Assembly: GCF_019207025.1 (NCBI RefSeq) | Contig: NZ_JAEEGC010000119.1 | Span: 1-33,870, forward strand | Direction of reading: 5' to 3' | DNA length: 33,870 nt | Source of the DNA: Clostridium thailandense | GTDB taxonomy: Bacteria > Bacillota > Clostridia > Clostridiales > Clostridiaceae | Shown here: positions 17,185-25,551 of the stretch, piece after piece | How the letters are laid out: the number at the start of each line of letters is the position of its first letter | How positions within the stretch are numbered: position 1 is the stretch's first letter | Notes under the pieces: model-generated | Told to the model about the DNA's origin: nothing | Databases searched by the model: none | Seen by the model: only the letters and a program-made list of their open reading frames with translations | Program-made: the position numbers and the translations under genes

Positions 17185-17613
17185 TTAGCCTGCAGCATAT
17201 CCGCCTTCAATTTTAACAAATTCATTCTTATCTCTTTTTTGTTTAATTACAATTTCAAAGCTTCCTACGCCTTCAGTATCTCCAAATTCTTCAGTATAAT
17301 CTACCACAAATGCATTTGGCATGCTTATTTTTCTTACCATTTGATCCGCAGCTATCATTTCAAGTGTTACTTTTCTGTAACAATCTGCTTTTTCTGCTGA
17401 TACAAGTGACCATAAAGCTAATTTCATAGTATCATCTGCTTTATCTCCATCTGTGGATGTAATAATCTTACCTTGTAATGTAAGTATTGAACCTACATCA
17501 GTAGATCTTGCATTTGAATCATCTGGAGTATCTGTTTTGTAAACCGCATTTACAATATTATCTGCTCCTAACTCAATAGTTTCTGCACCTTCAACTTTTA
17601 ATCTGAATCCCAT
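17185..17613 (-). CDS. Tube (Hcp-like) protein of the contractile injection system
   Basis: The 142-residue, beta-rich protein has no signal peptide. It begins MGFRLKVEGAETIELGAD and ends with SFEIVIKQKRDKNEFVKIEGGY, the closing strand pattern typical of Hcp and phage tail-tube subunits. Size fits these families (about 140-170). It lies directly after the sheath-like gene, the conserved sheath-tube order of contractile systems. AAGGAGG precedes the ATG and hairpins lie on both sides of the gene, consistent with high expression. Similar clostridial proteins may carry database names suggesting a protease, but no protease motif is visible. Assignment rests on context and fold pattern. Confidence 0.72.
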   Translation of the reverse strand: MGFRLKVEGAETIELGADNIVNAVYKTDTPDDSNARSTDVGSILTLQGKIITSTDGDKADDTMKLALWSLVSAEKADCYRKVTLEMIAADQMVRKISMPNAFVVDYTEEFGDTEGVGSFEIVIKQKRDKNEFVKIEGGYAAG

Positions 17614-17650
17614 AAAAATATCCTCCTTAAAATTTGATAAATTTATTTAT

Positions 17651-17677
17651 ATTAATGCTGCCTAGGAAAGCATTAAT
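17651..17677 (-). repeat. Intercistronic hairpin between sheath and tube genes
   Basis: ATTAATGCT (17651-17659) and AGCATTAAT (17669-17677) form a perfect 9-bp stem with a nine-base loop. It has no T tract, so it is not a typical terminator. It may protect or process the tube message. Confidence 0.5.
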
Positions 17678-17702
17678 TTCAAAATTTGATATAACTTGTA
17701 TG

Positions 17703-19868
17703 CTATTTAACAGCACTTGTACTTTTTGTAATGGCAACTTCAAGGTTCTTAACATTTCCATTGAATACAAGGTCGATCTGACATAAATTACTTGCATCAT
17801 CTATGATATAGTTTAAGTCATCTCCCTCTTGAATTACTGAATTTATAAAGCTCCTGCTGTTAATCCATTTACTCTTTTGGCTGCTTGGATTATTACTGAA
17901 AAATTTAACAATATTATCCTGTTTAAAATCACTAGTTTGGAACCTTAAAATTCTCTCTATATAAGTACTTACGCTTGTCTTATAAATTGAATCAAACCCA
18001 TCTTCTGTAAGAGCAAGACTTCTTGCTTTATAAACAGTTATTCTTTTTATATCTTTTCCTTGAAACTGTGCATTTTCAGAAGAAAATACAAAGCCAAAGT
18101 TTCTTCTATTTATTGAATCTTTTATATTATTTGTAAAGCCAGATATTTCTTTTGCCATAGTTGTAGTTACTCTTAAGTTATTTTCACCTGACTCTATATC
18201 AAATCTGATACCTGGATAGTCTCTGCTTACATTTCTAAACAATTCTTTTAAATATTCTGGACATTGGTAAGCTGCTACTATTCCTGCCGCTATATAAGAA
18301 GCATCTACATATACTCCTTCTATCCATAATTTTAATATGTCTTCTTTTTCCTGAGAAAGCTTTGCTCCCCCCTCAGTTTGAAGCATCTTGCTGTCTATCA
18401 CTACCCCTGATTTGTCTTTAGGAATAATAGTAAAGTTAGGCATGCATGGTATTGCAAATTCACTGTACTCCTGACGGGTCAGCATTTCACATTTTTCTAT
18501 ATATTTATCAATTCCAGCTGTTGCCATATTATTAAAGGTAGTCTCGTCATTAGCATCAAAGTTAAAGAATACCTGAACCCTATATTTCTTTAAAGTTTCA
18601 AGAAGTGAAGTTAACGATTCAATGGTATTGCCTTCTTTTTTAGAAATTTTTTCATTTCCTTTAAATCTTTCTCTTCTGGCTTTTACCTGTCCTACAGAAG
18701 CTATTTCTATAGCTGGAACTATGCTGAACCATATTGTATCTGTAAAATCATTTTTAGCATTTACTGTATTTAAATAGGTTTCCAATCTATCTATATTATT
18801 GCTTTTAACTGTCATATCTAATTTATTGTTTGTAATAATGAGTGTTGGCTGCATTCCTTTGGTCTTAGTGTTATATTGATCAAAGAACATTTTTACGCCT
18901 AATATTTTTTCCACTAAAGGTTTAGCAGTTTTTACAAAGTCATCCTTTGCACTTTTGTAGAATTCAAGGTAAGTATTATAATTTTGCACTTCCCTTTCAA
19001 TATCTATCTCAGTTTGCACTGCTGGTAACGGACAAAAAGTTCTTACTACAAGATCCTTTACATAATCAGAAGGATTTTCTGTAATAGCACTATAATCCTC
19101 TTCAAACACACTTACAAGATTGTTGCTTCTATCTTCATTCAAAACCATTAATGCATTGCTGTCACTTTTTGGTGCTTCCAATATTTTTAATTCACCATTT
19201 TCTCCCATAGTAAGCATACCTATTTGAATGGCCTCTACATCACCATCTTCCTGGCTCTTACCAAATAAAAGTCTTGTTTTAATGTCTTCTATAGCCAGTG
19301 GCAGCATTGCCATAACATTGTTATAATTTTGACTAGCTTCTTCAAACTTATAGTTTAATTTATCACCAAGCTCCAGCTTTTTTGGATCTTCTTCGTCTAG
19401 CTCTTCATATTTGTTGTATATGTAGTGTATTTCTTTTCTTACCTGCTTTATATCTTCCACAATTTTTTTGGGAGATATCATATCCAAAACCTTTTCAAAT
19501 TTGAAATCAACATTTTTTATTCCCTGACTTCTTTTGGTATCTATTAGAGTAAATAACATCTTTAGAAAATCATTATTTTTATCAAGCTTAATTTCAGAAA
19601 TGCTCTCTTCAGACATATTCTCTGGCTTCTTAAGTGTATATGCTACTTTTTGATTCGCAGCATTATAGAAGGAATATACACTTGGAGAAAATTTCTCTAA
19701 GAATTCATCAAAATTTTTTACAAGAAGCTGTTCATTTATTTCTTTGATTTTATCATCGCTTAAGCTGTCTATTCCTTTGACATCTCCTACAATTGTAATA
19801 AGATCCAATTTTTCAGGATTAATTTCTTCAAAAAGCATACTTCTATTTGTTTGGTAAATAGTATCCAT
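17703..19868 (-). CDS. Sheath-like protein of the contractile injection system
   Basis: The 721-residue soluble protein starts at an ATG with AGGGGG upstream. The first 290 residues are helical and charged. The rest looks like a contractile sheath subunit: DTIWFSIVPAIEIASVGQVK, a C-terminal region with GVYVDASYIAAGIVAAYQCP, the ERILRFQTSDFKQDNIVKFF helix, and a closing beta strand pair (LCQIDLVFNGNVKNLEVAIT) like the C-terminal domain of TssC and phage sheaths. At 721 residues it exceeds TssC (about 500) and approaches TssB plus TssC combined, so the N-terminal part may replace TssB. The tube gene follows, which supports the role. No ATPase motif is seen. The sheath call rests on context and fold pattern, not on a recognised signature. 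Confidence 0.68.
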   Translation of the reverse strand: MDTIYQTNRSMLFEEINPEKLDLITIVGDVKGIDSLSDDKIKEINEQLLVKNFDEFLEKFSPSVYSFYNAANQKVAYTLKKPENMSEESISEIKLDKNNDFLKMLFTLIDTKRSQGIKNVDFKFEKVLDMISPKKIVEDIKQVRKEIHYIYNKYEELDEEDPKKLELGDKLNYKFEEASQNYNNVMAMLPLAIEDIKTRLLFGKSQEDGDVEAIQIGMLTMGENGELKILEAPKSDSNALMVLNEDRSNNLVSVFEEDYSAITENPSDYVKDLVVRTFCPLPAVQTEIDIEREVQNYNTYLEFYKSAKDDFVKTAKPLVEKILGVKMFFDQYNTKTKGMQPTLIITNNKLDMTVKSNNIDRLETYLNTVNAKNDFTDTIWFSIVPAIEIASVGQVKARRERFKGNEKISKKEGNTIESLTSLLETLKKYRVQVFFNFDANDETTFNNMATAGIDKYIEKCEMLTRQEYSEFAIPCMPNFTIIPKDKSGVVIDSKMLQTEGGAKLSQEKEDILKLWIEGVYVDASYIAAGIVAAYQCPEYLKELFRNVSRDYPGIRFDIESGENNLRVTTTMAKEISGFTNNIKDSINRRNFGFVFSSENAQFQGKDIKRITVYKARSLALTEDGFDSIYKTSVSTYIERILRFQTSDFKQDNIVKFFSNNPSSQKSKWINSRSFINSVIQEGDDLNYIIDDASNLCQIDLVFNGNVKNLEVAITKSTSAVK

Positions 19869-19944
19869 ACTTTTCCCCCTTTTTGCAAAATATTTTATGT
19901 GCTACTCTCAAACTTTTGATCAGGAAGTTTAAGTTAAATAAAAT

Positions 19945-19963
19945 TAACAGTCTGAAACTGTTA
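19945..19963. repeat. Inverted repeat in the leader of the sheath gene
   Basis: TAACAGT and ACTGTTA form a perfect 7-bp inverted repeat with a five-base spacer. It lies between the predicted promoter and the sheath start codon, so it could be an operator or a leader hairpin. Confidence 0.35.
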
Positions 19964-19999
19964 TCTGCTATAAAACAATTAAGGCCATCTCAGTTATTG

Positions 20000-20029
20000 A
20001 GTATACTACCTTAGCACCTTACTTTTCAA
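20000..20029 (-). promoter_or_regulatory. Candidate promoter of the sheath operon
   Basis: On the minus strand TTGAAA (20024-20029) and TATACT (20000-20005) are separated by 18 bases, a plausible vegetative promoter. It would give a leader of about 125 bases before the sheath gene. The rest of the 363-base gap (19869-20231) holds no ORF; it contains the inverted repeat at 19945-19963 and the kinase-end hairpin. Confidence 0.45.
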
Positions 20030-20193
20030 GATAAAAGTACTAAAATAGCATTATTATGTCTTAAATTGAAATTTAATGTTAAATATGCATTTTAAGTATT
20101 ATTTTCATATATTTTAGGACATGTTTTACTTTTTTATCCAAATCAAACGGACAAATTTTACCTTTATGGTAATCAGTTTTATTTCGGTAAAAT

Positions 20194-20248
20194 ATAATAA
20201 ACCATAGTAAAAATTCAATTAAACTAAACTTTTACCATGGTTTATTAT
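20194..20248 (-). terminator. Long AT-rich hairpin at the end of the kinase gene
   Basis: ATAATAAACCATAGTAAAA (20194-20212) pairs with TTTTACCATGGTTTATTAT (20230-20248) with one mismatch and a 17-base loop. The right arm overlaps the last codons and stop of the kinase gene. The T run after it is weak, but it probably ends the kinase transcript and separates it from the sheath operon. Confidence 0.5.
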
Positions 20249-21167
20249 TCTTATTAATTCTTTGTATTAAAATTTTTATTTTTAATCTAATGCATTCTAA
20301 ATATATGAATACTTTAAAAAAATTTAAGGATGGAATTCTTTCTTTAAAATTAACAGATAAGTTTTTCATTATAACTTTTGAAAAAAGTAAAGATATTTCT
20401 TGATTATAATTTCTTATATTTTCTATTTTATCTTCAATAAGTCTTTCTGTTACACTAATTGGAACTTTTCCACACAAGCAATAGTACAGTGTGGCAGCAA
20501 AGCTATATACATCTGAATACCTGCTTTGTTTGGATTCTTCTGAATAAAACTCCAACGGTGAAAATCCTGGCGTAATAAATATATTCTTCTTATTACATAT
20601 CCTGTAGTTTATAGATGAGCCAAAATCGATTATTAAAGGATCTCCATGTTTGTCCATTATTATATTACTTGGTTTAATATCTCTGTGTATTATGCCTTTT
20701 TTATGCATATAATTAATGGCATTAGCAATAGGAATAAATATTTTTTTTAGCAAATATAATATGGAAATATTATTATTTTCCTTTATGTATTCATCCAAAG
20801 TTTTCCCTTCGTAATATTTTATTACTATATAACTTGTATCATTCTCTTCAAAATGATCAATATAGCTGGATATACTTTTATGTTTAAGTTTTTTTAGTAT
20901 TTCTCCTTCATTAAAAAATATGTCTTTTAAGTCATAAAATTTTTCCTTTAGCAACAAACTTTTACAAACAACTTTTTCATTATCCATATCTCTTAAAGCC
21001 AGCTTTTCAGGGAAATACTCTTTTATGATACAATTTGTCTCCTTATATAAATCATTTCCTAAATATGTTATAGACAGTTTTCCTTTTGATATTACCTTTT
21101 CTATTTCATAATTTTCCTTTAATATAGTTCCTCCTTTAAGGCATACTTCTAGTACTTCAACCTTCAT
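20232..21167 (-). CDS. Soluble Ser/Thr protein kinase of the injection-system cluster
   Basis: The 311-residue protein has a complete eukaryotic-type kinase domain: catalytic Lys49 in IIKEYFP, helix-C Glu87, the HRDIKPSNIIMD loop (D163, N168), and IIDFGSS (D181). The glycine loop (VISKGKLSITYLG) is degenerate, as in other kinases of the 'KEYFP' type. No membrane segment or extracellular sensor is present, unlike PASTA kinases. AAAGGAG precedes the ATG. It is transcribed toward the sheath gene from its own promoter. By analogy with PpkA of type VI systems it may phosphorylate an FHA partner that the cluster's PP2C reverses; the substrate is unknown. Confidence 0.9.
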   Translation of the reverse strand: MKVEVLEVCLKGGTILKENYEIEKVISKGKLSITYLGNDLYKETNCIIKEYFPEKLALRDMDNEKVVCKSLLLKEKFYDLKDIFFNEGEILKKLKHKSISSYIDHFEENDTSYIVIKYYEGKTLDEYIKENNNISILYLLKKIFIPIANAINYMHKKGIIHRDIKPSNIIMDKHGDPLIIDFGSSINYRICNKKNIFITPGFSPLEFYSEESKQSRYSDVYSFAATLYYCLCGKVPISVTERLIEDKIENIRNYNQEISLLFSKVIMKNLSVNFKERIPSLNFFKVFIYLECIRLKIKILIQRINKNNKPW

Positions 21168-21227
21168 ATTTCACTCCTTTTTATTCTAAAGAAATCTTTA
21201 ATGCTTAAATAATTAATTCAAATCCAT

Positions 21228-21255
21228 AATATACTTTTACTTGTTATAAAGTCAA
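21228..21255 (-). promoter_or_regulatory. Candidate promoter of the kinase gene
   Basis: Minus-strand TTGACT (21250-21255) and TATATT (21228-21233) are 16 bases apart, close to the vegetative consensus, about 60 bases before the kinase start. Confidence 0.55.
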
Positions 21256-21267
21256 TATAGAGCTTAA

Positions 21268-21289
21268 AATTAAGATTTTTATCTTAATT
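21268..21289. repeat. Perfect inverted repeat in the divergent kinase / LysM-CAP intergenic region
   Basis: AATTAAGAT and ATCTTAATT are perfect 9-bp arms around TTTT. The repeat lies 13 bases upstream of the kinase -35 box and could be an operator serving either divergent gene. No clear promoter for the LysM-CAP gene could be picked in the very AT-rich 21290-21457. Confidence 0.4.
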
Positions 21290-21466
21290 AGTAAATGTAT
21301 ATACCACTAGAATATTTAAATATTTATTTAAATATATTCAAATAAATCTATATTTATCTCATGATGAAATATATCTATGTTTTCAGCATTTTATTGTATC
21401 AATTACACAATATACATAACATAAATATAGTTTCACCTTCACAAAATATTTAACGAGGTGATTCAT

Positions 21467-22084
21467 TTGAAAAGAAAAACAATATTAATGAGTTCAATTT
21501 TATCTTTAATGTTATTTGGCAGCAAAGTTCACGCTCAGCCTACAACCTATACAGTAGTTCCTGGGGATTCTATGTGGAAGATTGCAGTAAAATACGAAAT
21601 TGGTATAAGTGAAATTATATCTGCAAATCCTCAAATCAGCAATCCATCTTTAATATATCCAGGACAACAAATAACTGTTCCAAATATTCAAGATGTTAAA
21701 AATGCTGAAAATAAAGTTGTGACTTTAGTTAACGCCGAAAGAGCTAAAGCAGGACTTCCTCCGCTAAAGGCTAACTGGCAGCTTTCCAGAATAGCTAGAT
21801 ATAAATCACAGGACATGATAGATAAAGGATATTTTTCTCATACATCACCTACTTATGGTTCACCTTTTACAATGATACAATCTTTTGGAATAAATTTCTC
21901 CGCAGCAGGCGAAAATATAGCAATGGGACAGCAAACACCAGAGCAAGTAATGACAGCATGGATGAATTCACCTGGACATAGAAGTAATATTCTAAGTCCT
22001 GCTTATTCAGAAATTGGTGTAGGATTGGCTAAAAATTCAAAAGGAGTTCCTTACTGGACTCAAATGTTTATAAAACCATATTAA
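21467..22084 (+). CDS. Secreted LysM-CAP (SCP/YkwD-type) protein
   Basis: The start is taken as TTG at 21467, six bases after GAGGTG; an in-frame GTG at 21458 lies within that binding site. The 205-residue protein has a signal peptide (1-23, ending KVHA), one LysM domain (about 27-72: YTVVPGDSMWKIA, IYPGQQITVPN), and a CAP domain (about 80-205) with YFSHTSPTYG, GENIAMGQQTPEQVM and WMNSPGHRSNILSPAYSEIG. LysM binds peptidoglycan; bacterial CAP proteins of this type are linked to the cell surface or spore coat, with no firm activity. It is divergent from the kinase gene and ends in a strong terminator, so it is not part of the injection-system operon. Confidence 0.92.
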   Translation: MKRKTILMSSILSLMLFGSKVHAQPTTYTVVPGDSMWKIAVKYEIGISEIISANPQISNPSLIYPGQQITVPNIQDVKNAENKVVTLVNAERAKAGLPPLKANWQLSRIARYKSQDMIDKGYFSHTSPTYGSPFTMIQSFGINFSAAGENIAMGQQTPEQVMTAWMNSPGHRSNILSPAYSEIGVGLAKNSKGVPYWTQMFIKPY

Positions 22085-22093
22085 CAAAAGCAA

Positions 22094-22137
22094 ATAAGGT
22101 GCAGATCCAAAGCTCTGCACCTTATCTATTTTTTTGA
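22094..22137. terminator. Rho-independent terminator, probably bidirectional
   Basis: ATAAGGTGCAGA pairs perfectly with TCTGCACCTTAT over an eight-base loop, followed by TTTTTTT on the plus strand. It closes the LysM-CAP transcript and also lies directly after the stop of the convergent desulfidase-like gene. Confidence 0.9.
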
Positions 22138-23409
22138 TTATTTGCATCCTTCAAGCATTACTTCAAGAATTATATCATCAGTATTTGCCATACCTTCATT
22201 TGATACTCTTCCTAAGTTTTGTATTGTCTTTTCTACAGAATCATCAAGGATTCCATCCTTTGAAGGTATAAATACATTTTTGTTTGCCATTTTAGCTGCA
22301 TCTAATGCTGCATTTACAGATATAGCCAGCTTATATGAACATCCAATTTTAGCTCCATCGCATATCATTCCACTGATACCTGCTATCATATTTTTGATAG
22401 CTCCTCCGATCTGTTCAAGGTTTCCACCTAATAGATATGACAATCCTGCACTAGCACCAACTCCTGCAGCAACGCCGCATCCGCAAACTGGTGATAATGA
22501 ACCTGTGTAGCTCTTTATATATATAGTAACTAAATGGCTTAATGTTACAGATCTAATTATCTTTTCGTTATCTATCTTCATTCCTTGTCCTATTATAGCT
22601 ATAGGTAATATTGCAACCAATCCATGATTTCCACTTCCTGCGCTACTCATTACTGGTAATGGATGACCTGCCATTCTTGCTTCTGAAGCAGCTGAAGTTA
22701 TTGCCTTAGCACTTTGCTCTAGTCCTTCATTTTCGCTATTTAACATATTTCCAAGACCAATACCTAGGTTGTATTTTAAATCATCATCTGCAATTCTTCT
22801 ATTCATTACAATACCTTCATTGATAAAGCTAATTTTCTCAAATTCTACAGTATCAACAAATTCTTTTAAATCAGCAATTGTAAATTCTCTAATTCTATCT
22901 CTTAAAGATGGCTTTGCTGCTTCTTCTTTTTCATTTTGTTCTGAAACACATTTTCCATTTTGCTCAAGAAGAACTATATTTAAGTGGGTCTTTTTGATAA
23001 CTACTCTTGAAGTATTGTTTTTACCTTTAGCAATTACTTCAATATAAAGTCCTGTAACATCTTTCTTTAAATCCAAATTTATAATATTTTTATCTATTAA
23101 TTTAAGTGCTTCCTCTAAACTACTATTAGTCACTTCTTTTAATACTTCAAGCTTATATTCTGATTTTCCTACCATTAATGCTAAAGCTGCAGCAACTACA
23201 ATTCCCTTTTCATTTGTTCCTGGTATACCTACTTCTTTACCATTTTTCAATACGTTTCTATCAACTAATATATTAAGTGCTTCGACATCTTCTTCTAATA
23301 GTTCTTTAGCTTTTGCAGTAGCATATGCAACTGCAGTTGGCTCTGTACATCCAAGTGCTGGAACTACCTGATCCTTCAATATGCTTATTAATAATTCATT
23401 ATTTTTCAT
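22138..23409 (-). CDS. UPF0597 cysteine desulfidase / L-serine dehydratase-like enzyme (CdsB/CyuA type)
   Basis: The 423-residue protein covers the full UPF0597 family length. Conserved Cys motifs probably binding a [4Fe-4S] cluster are visible: PALGCTEPTA near the N-terminus, SPVCGCGVAAG, and ICDGAKIGCSYK. The family is related to the alpha chain of L-serine dehydratase and includes cysteine desulfidases that give pyruvate, ammonia and sulfide. AAPLP-type glycine-rich loops (SSAGSGNHGLVAILP) fit the active site. GGAGG precedes the ATG, and a near-consensus sigma-54 promoter lies 43-58 bases upstream. A Fis-type activator gene is immediately upstream, the arrangement known for the CdsR-CdsB pair of Clostridioides difficile. 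Serine versus cysteine as substrate cannot be decided from sequence. Confidence 0.85.
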   Translation of the reverse strand: MKNNELLISILKDQVVPALGCTEPTAVAYATAKAKELLEEDVEALNILVDRNVLKNGKEVGIPGTNEKGIVVAAALALMVGKSEYKLEVLKEVTNSSLEEALKLIDKNIINLDLKKDVTGLYIEVIAKGKNNTSRVVIKKTHLNIVLLEQNGKCVSEQNEKEEAAKPSLRDRIREFTIADLKEFVDTVEFEKISFINEGIVMNRRIADDDLKYNLGIGLGNMLNSENEGLEQSAKAITSAASEARMAGHPLPVMSSAGSGNHGLVAILPIAIIGQGMKIDNEKIIRSVTLSHLVTIYIKSYTGSLSPVCGCGVAAGVGASAGLSYLLGGNLEQIGGAIKNMIAGISGMICDGAKIGCSYKLAISVNAALDAAKMANKNVFIPSKDGILDDSVEKTIQNLGRVSNEGMANTDDIILEVMLEGCK

Positions 23410-23451
23410 AAATTAACTACCTCCAAATTTTTTATCTATAAATTATTAATA

Positions 23452-23467
23452 AGCAATTGTCATGCCA
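23452..23467 (-). promoter_or_regulatory. Sigma-54 (-24/-12) promoter
   Basis: Read on the minus strand this is TGGCATGACAATTGCT, matching the TGGCACG-N4-TTGC consensus at all but one position, with the invariant GG and GC correctly spaced. It lies 43 bases upstream of the desulfidase-like start codon and just downstream of a gene for a sigma-54-dependent activator. Confidence 0.85.
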
Positions 23468-23582
23468 ATCCTAGTTCGGCATTTTTATCAGATCCATTTT
23501 TAAATCTTTCTCAAATATAAGAATTTAATTTATGAAAACGATATAATATCTCTGGAAAGTGCTTTATACTTGAATTAAAAAC

Positions 23583-23621
23583 TTTTCTCAAAAATAATAA
23601 TTTTTATCATTTTTGAGAAAA
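23583..23621. promoter_or_regulatory. Dyad, likely activator-binding site upstream of the sigma-54 promoter
   Basis: TTTTCTCAAAAAT (23583-23595) and ATTTTTGAGAAAA (23609-23621) are perfect 13-bp inverted repeats. A further half-site TTTCTCAAAT occurs at 23507-23516, nearer the promoter. The dyad is about 115-170 bases upstream of the promoter, the normal range for enhancer sites. It could instead end the activator transcript, as it lies 18 bases after that stop codon. Confidence 0.55.
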
Positions 23622-23639
23622 ATCAATTTCACATCTATA

Positions 23640-25391
23640 TTATTCTTCAAGCTTACGATATAAAGTAGCTGAGCTTATTCCTAATTTTTTTGCAATTAGC
23701 TTTTTCGCCTCTGTGTCAGTACCATAATGCTCAATTAGTTTATTAATCACTTGCTTTTCATACTCTGCAACCATCTCTTTTAAGCCTTTATCAACATACA
23801 TTACACTATCTTCGTTAACAATCCTTTTCCTTATAGTACCTAAGGTAATATATTTTTCTGTTTCAAAATTAATGGCATATTCTATTAAATTTTGCAGTTC
23901 CCTTACGTTTCCAGGCCAAGAGTAGTTAATTAAGGCATTTTTTACCTCATCAGTAAAACCTTTTATATCCTTTCCGTATATCCTATTATACCTATTTAAA
24001 AAGTGTACAGATAGTTCCAGCACATCATATTCTCTTTCTCTTAGTGAAGGTATATTGATAGGTATAACATTCAGTCGATAAAATAAATCCTGCCTAAATT
24101 CTCCTCTTTCAACCATCTTATGTAGATGTTTATTTGTGGCAGCGATAATTCTGCAGTCAATCTTAATAGTATTTACCCCTCCAACTCTAGTAATTTCTTT
24201 TTCTTCAAGTACTCTCAAAAGCTTAACTTGCATATGAAGAGGCAAATCTCCTATTTCATCAAGAAACACAGTTCCATCCTTTGCAATTTCAAATTTACCC
24301 ATTTTCCCACTACTACTGGCTCCCGTAAATGCTCCTTTTTCGTAGCCAAATAGTTCACTCTCCACAAGGCTTTCTGGTATTGCACCACAATTTATAGGCA
24401 TAAAAATTTCATTTTTTCTATCACTTTCAAAATGAATAGCTCTAGCAAATAATTCTTTTCCCGTTCCACTTTCACCAAACAATAATACTGGAACATTTTG
24501 TTTTGAAATTACCTTTACCTGTTCTTTAACTTGAGAGAACATAGTACTATTCCCTATTATATTCTCAAAAGTAAACACTGGATGTTTCTCACTTATTTTT
24601 AAGACAGATTGCTGTAATTTATTAAAATCTTTAAAAGTTATAACTGCTCCAGAAATTTTTTCATTAACTCTAATTGGCTTTATTGACAAGAAAAATACAT
24701 TTTTGCAGTTGTTATATGCAATATTTATCTGTTCTTCATCAATACAATAATTTGACTTCTTCAACTTATCAATTATTTTATACGGAAGAATTTCACATAT
24801 ATTTTCTCCAACAATTCCAAAGTCTTTTAATCTAAATTTTTCTTTTATATATTTGTTTATGCTAAGTATCTTATTATCATCATCTATAATTATAATTCCT
24901 TCATTTACAGAGTCTATTACAGTTAAGAGTTCTTTTGATTTATATTCAAGCTTATTATTAATAGTTTTTTCTTTAATTCTCGATGAAATAAACTCGCTCA
25001 TTCTCTTATCGAAATCTGTATAACTGTCCTTCTTTTCTAAAAATGTCTCTTTTTGCTGTTCCTCAAAGATAATCATTCCAATAACGCCTTCAACTCTATC
25101 ATCTATAATTATAGGAAAACATACTTCGGCCTTTTCATCACAAGCACCTTTTATATCACAAATAGTACATTCACTGCAATTTCTGGGGTTTTCTATAAGA
25201 TATGGTTTTCCTGTCTTTACACATCTTTCAAATACAGAGTTTCTAGGTCCATACGCTCCTATTTTTTCCTGCAATCTTCCTGTTGCAGCTATTCTAAGAA
25301 GATTTCTGTCCATAATAGTAACATCAATCCCCATTATAGCTTTAATTGTCTCAGCTATCCCCTGTAATTCATCCTTAATTAGATGTATCAT
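23640..25391 (-). CDS. Sigma-54-dependent Fis-family transcriptional activator (CdsR-like)
   Basis: The 583-residue protein has an N-terminal GAF-like sensor domain with clustered cysteines ([16 protein letters not shown], then EVC), a PAS domain at about 155-260, a central AAA+ domain, and a C-terminal Fis helix-turn-helix ([19 protein letters not shown]). The AAA+ domain shows Walker A GESGTGKE, the sigma-54 loop GAFTGA, Walker [12 protein letters not shown] and arginine-finger region [10 protein letters not shown]. It is therefore a complete bacterial enhancer-binding protein. The cysteine cluster could sense a metal, Fe-S cluster or a sulfur compound. Its probable target is the adjacent desulfidase-like gene. 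AAAGGATG precedes the ATG. The CdsR link is by gene arrangement, not by alignment. Confidence 0.9.
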   Translation of the reverse strand: MIHLIKDELQGIAETIKAIMGIDVTIMDRNLLRIAATGRLQEKIGAYGPRNSVFERCVKTGKPYLIENPRNCSECTICDIKGACDEKAEVCFPIIIDDRVEGVIGMIIFEEQQKETFLEKKDSYTDFDKRMSEFISSRIKEKTINNKLEYKSKELLTVIDSVNEGIIIIDDDNKILSINKYIKEKFRLKDFGIVGENICEILPYKIIDKLKKSNYCIDEEQINIAYNNCKNVFFLSIKPIRVNEKISGAVITFKDFNKLQQSVLKISEKHPVFTFENIIGNSTMFSQVKEQVKVISKQNVPVLLFGESGTGKELFARAIHFESDRKNEIFMPINCGAIPESLVESELFGYEKGAFTGASSSGKMGKFEIAKDGTVFLDEIGDLPLHMQVKLLRVLEEKEITRVGGVNTIKIDCRIIAATNKHLHKMVERGEFRQDLFYRLNVIPINIPSLREREYDVLELSVHFLNRYNRIYGKDIKGFTDEVKNALINYSWPGNVRELQNLIEYAINFETEKYITLGTIRKRIVNEDSVMYVDKGLKEMVAEYEKQVINKLIEHYGTDTEAKKLIAKKLGISSATLYRKLEE

Positions 25392-25447
25392 AAATTCTCA
25401 TCCTTTTTCACATATAATTTATTTACTTTATATATTTTAACATTTAT

Positions 25448-25459
25448 CTAGATATCTAG
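25448..25459. repeat. 12-bp palindrome upstream of the activator gene
   Basis: CTAGATATCTAG is a perfect palindrome about 57 bases upstream of the activator start, possibly an operator for that gene. The rest of 25392-25500 holds no gene. Confidence 0.25.
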
Positions 25460-25501
25460 TACATCCTTTATGCCCTAAAATGAACTCTTTTATACAAACA
25501 G

Positions 25502-25541
25502 AAAGGGCTGCGCGCTTCTCTATAAGTACAACAGTCCCTTT
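25502..25541 (-). terminator. Terminator hairpin of the chemotaxis receptor gene
   Basis: AAAGGGCTG and CAGTCCCTTT pair with one bulged base around a loop of about 20 bases, starting about ten bases after the receptor stop. A T-rich stretch (CTTTCTGTTTGTAT) follows on the minus strand. Confidence 0.6.
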
Positions 25542-25551
25542 TATTACCAAG

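Noticed and set aside
1..19868. Prophage or phage-tail bacteriocin
   Set aside because: No capsid, terminase, integrase, holin or endolysin gene is seen, while kinase, FHA and PP2C genes are interspersed.
19869..20231. Small gene or riboswitch in the 363-base gap upstream of the sheath gene
   Set aside because: No ORF with a ribosome site and no recognisable riboswitch motif; only a promoter candidate and inverted repeats.
14585..21167. Type VII (ESX) secretion locus, because FHA, PP2C and kinase genes also occur there
   Set aside because: No WXG100 protein, EssC/FtsK-like ATPase or EsaA-type protein is present; sheath, tube, PAAR and VgrG parts are.
25053..25367. Plus-strand ORF of 104 codons inside the activator gene
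   Set aside because: Antisense to the sensor domain of the sigma-54 activator, which has clear motifs.
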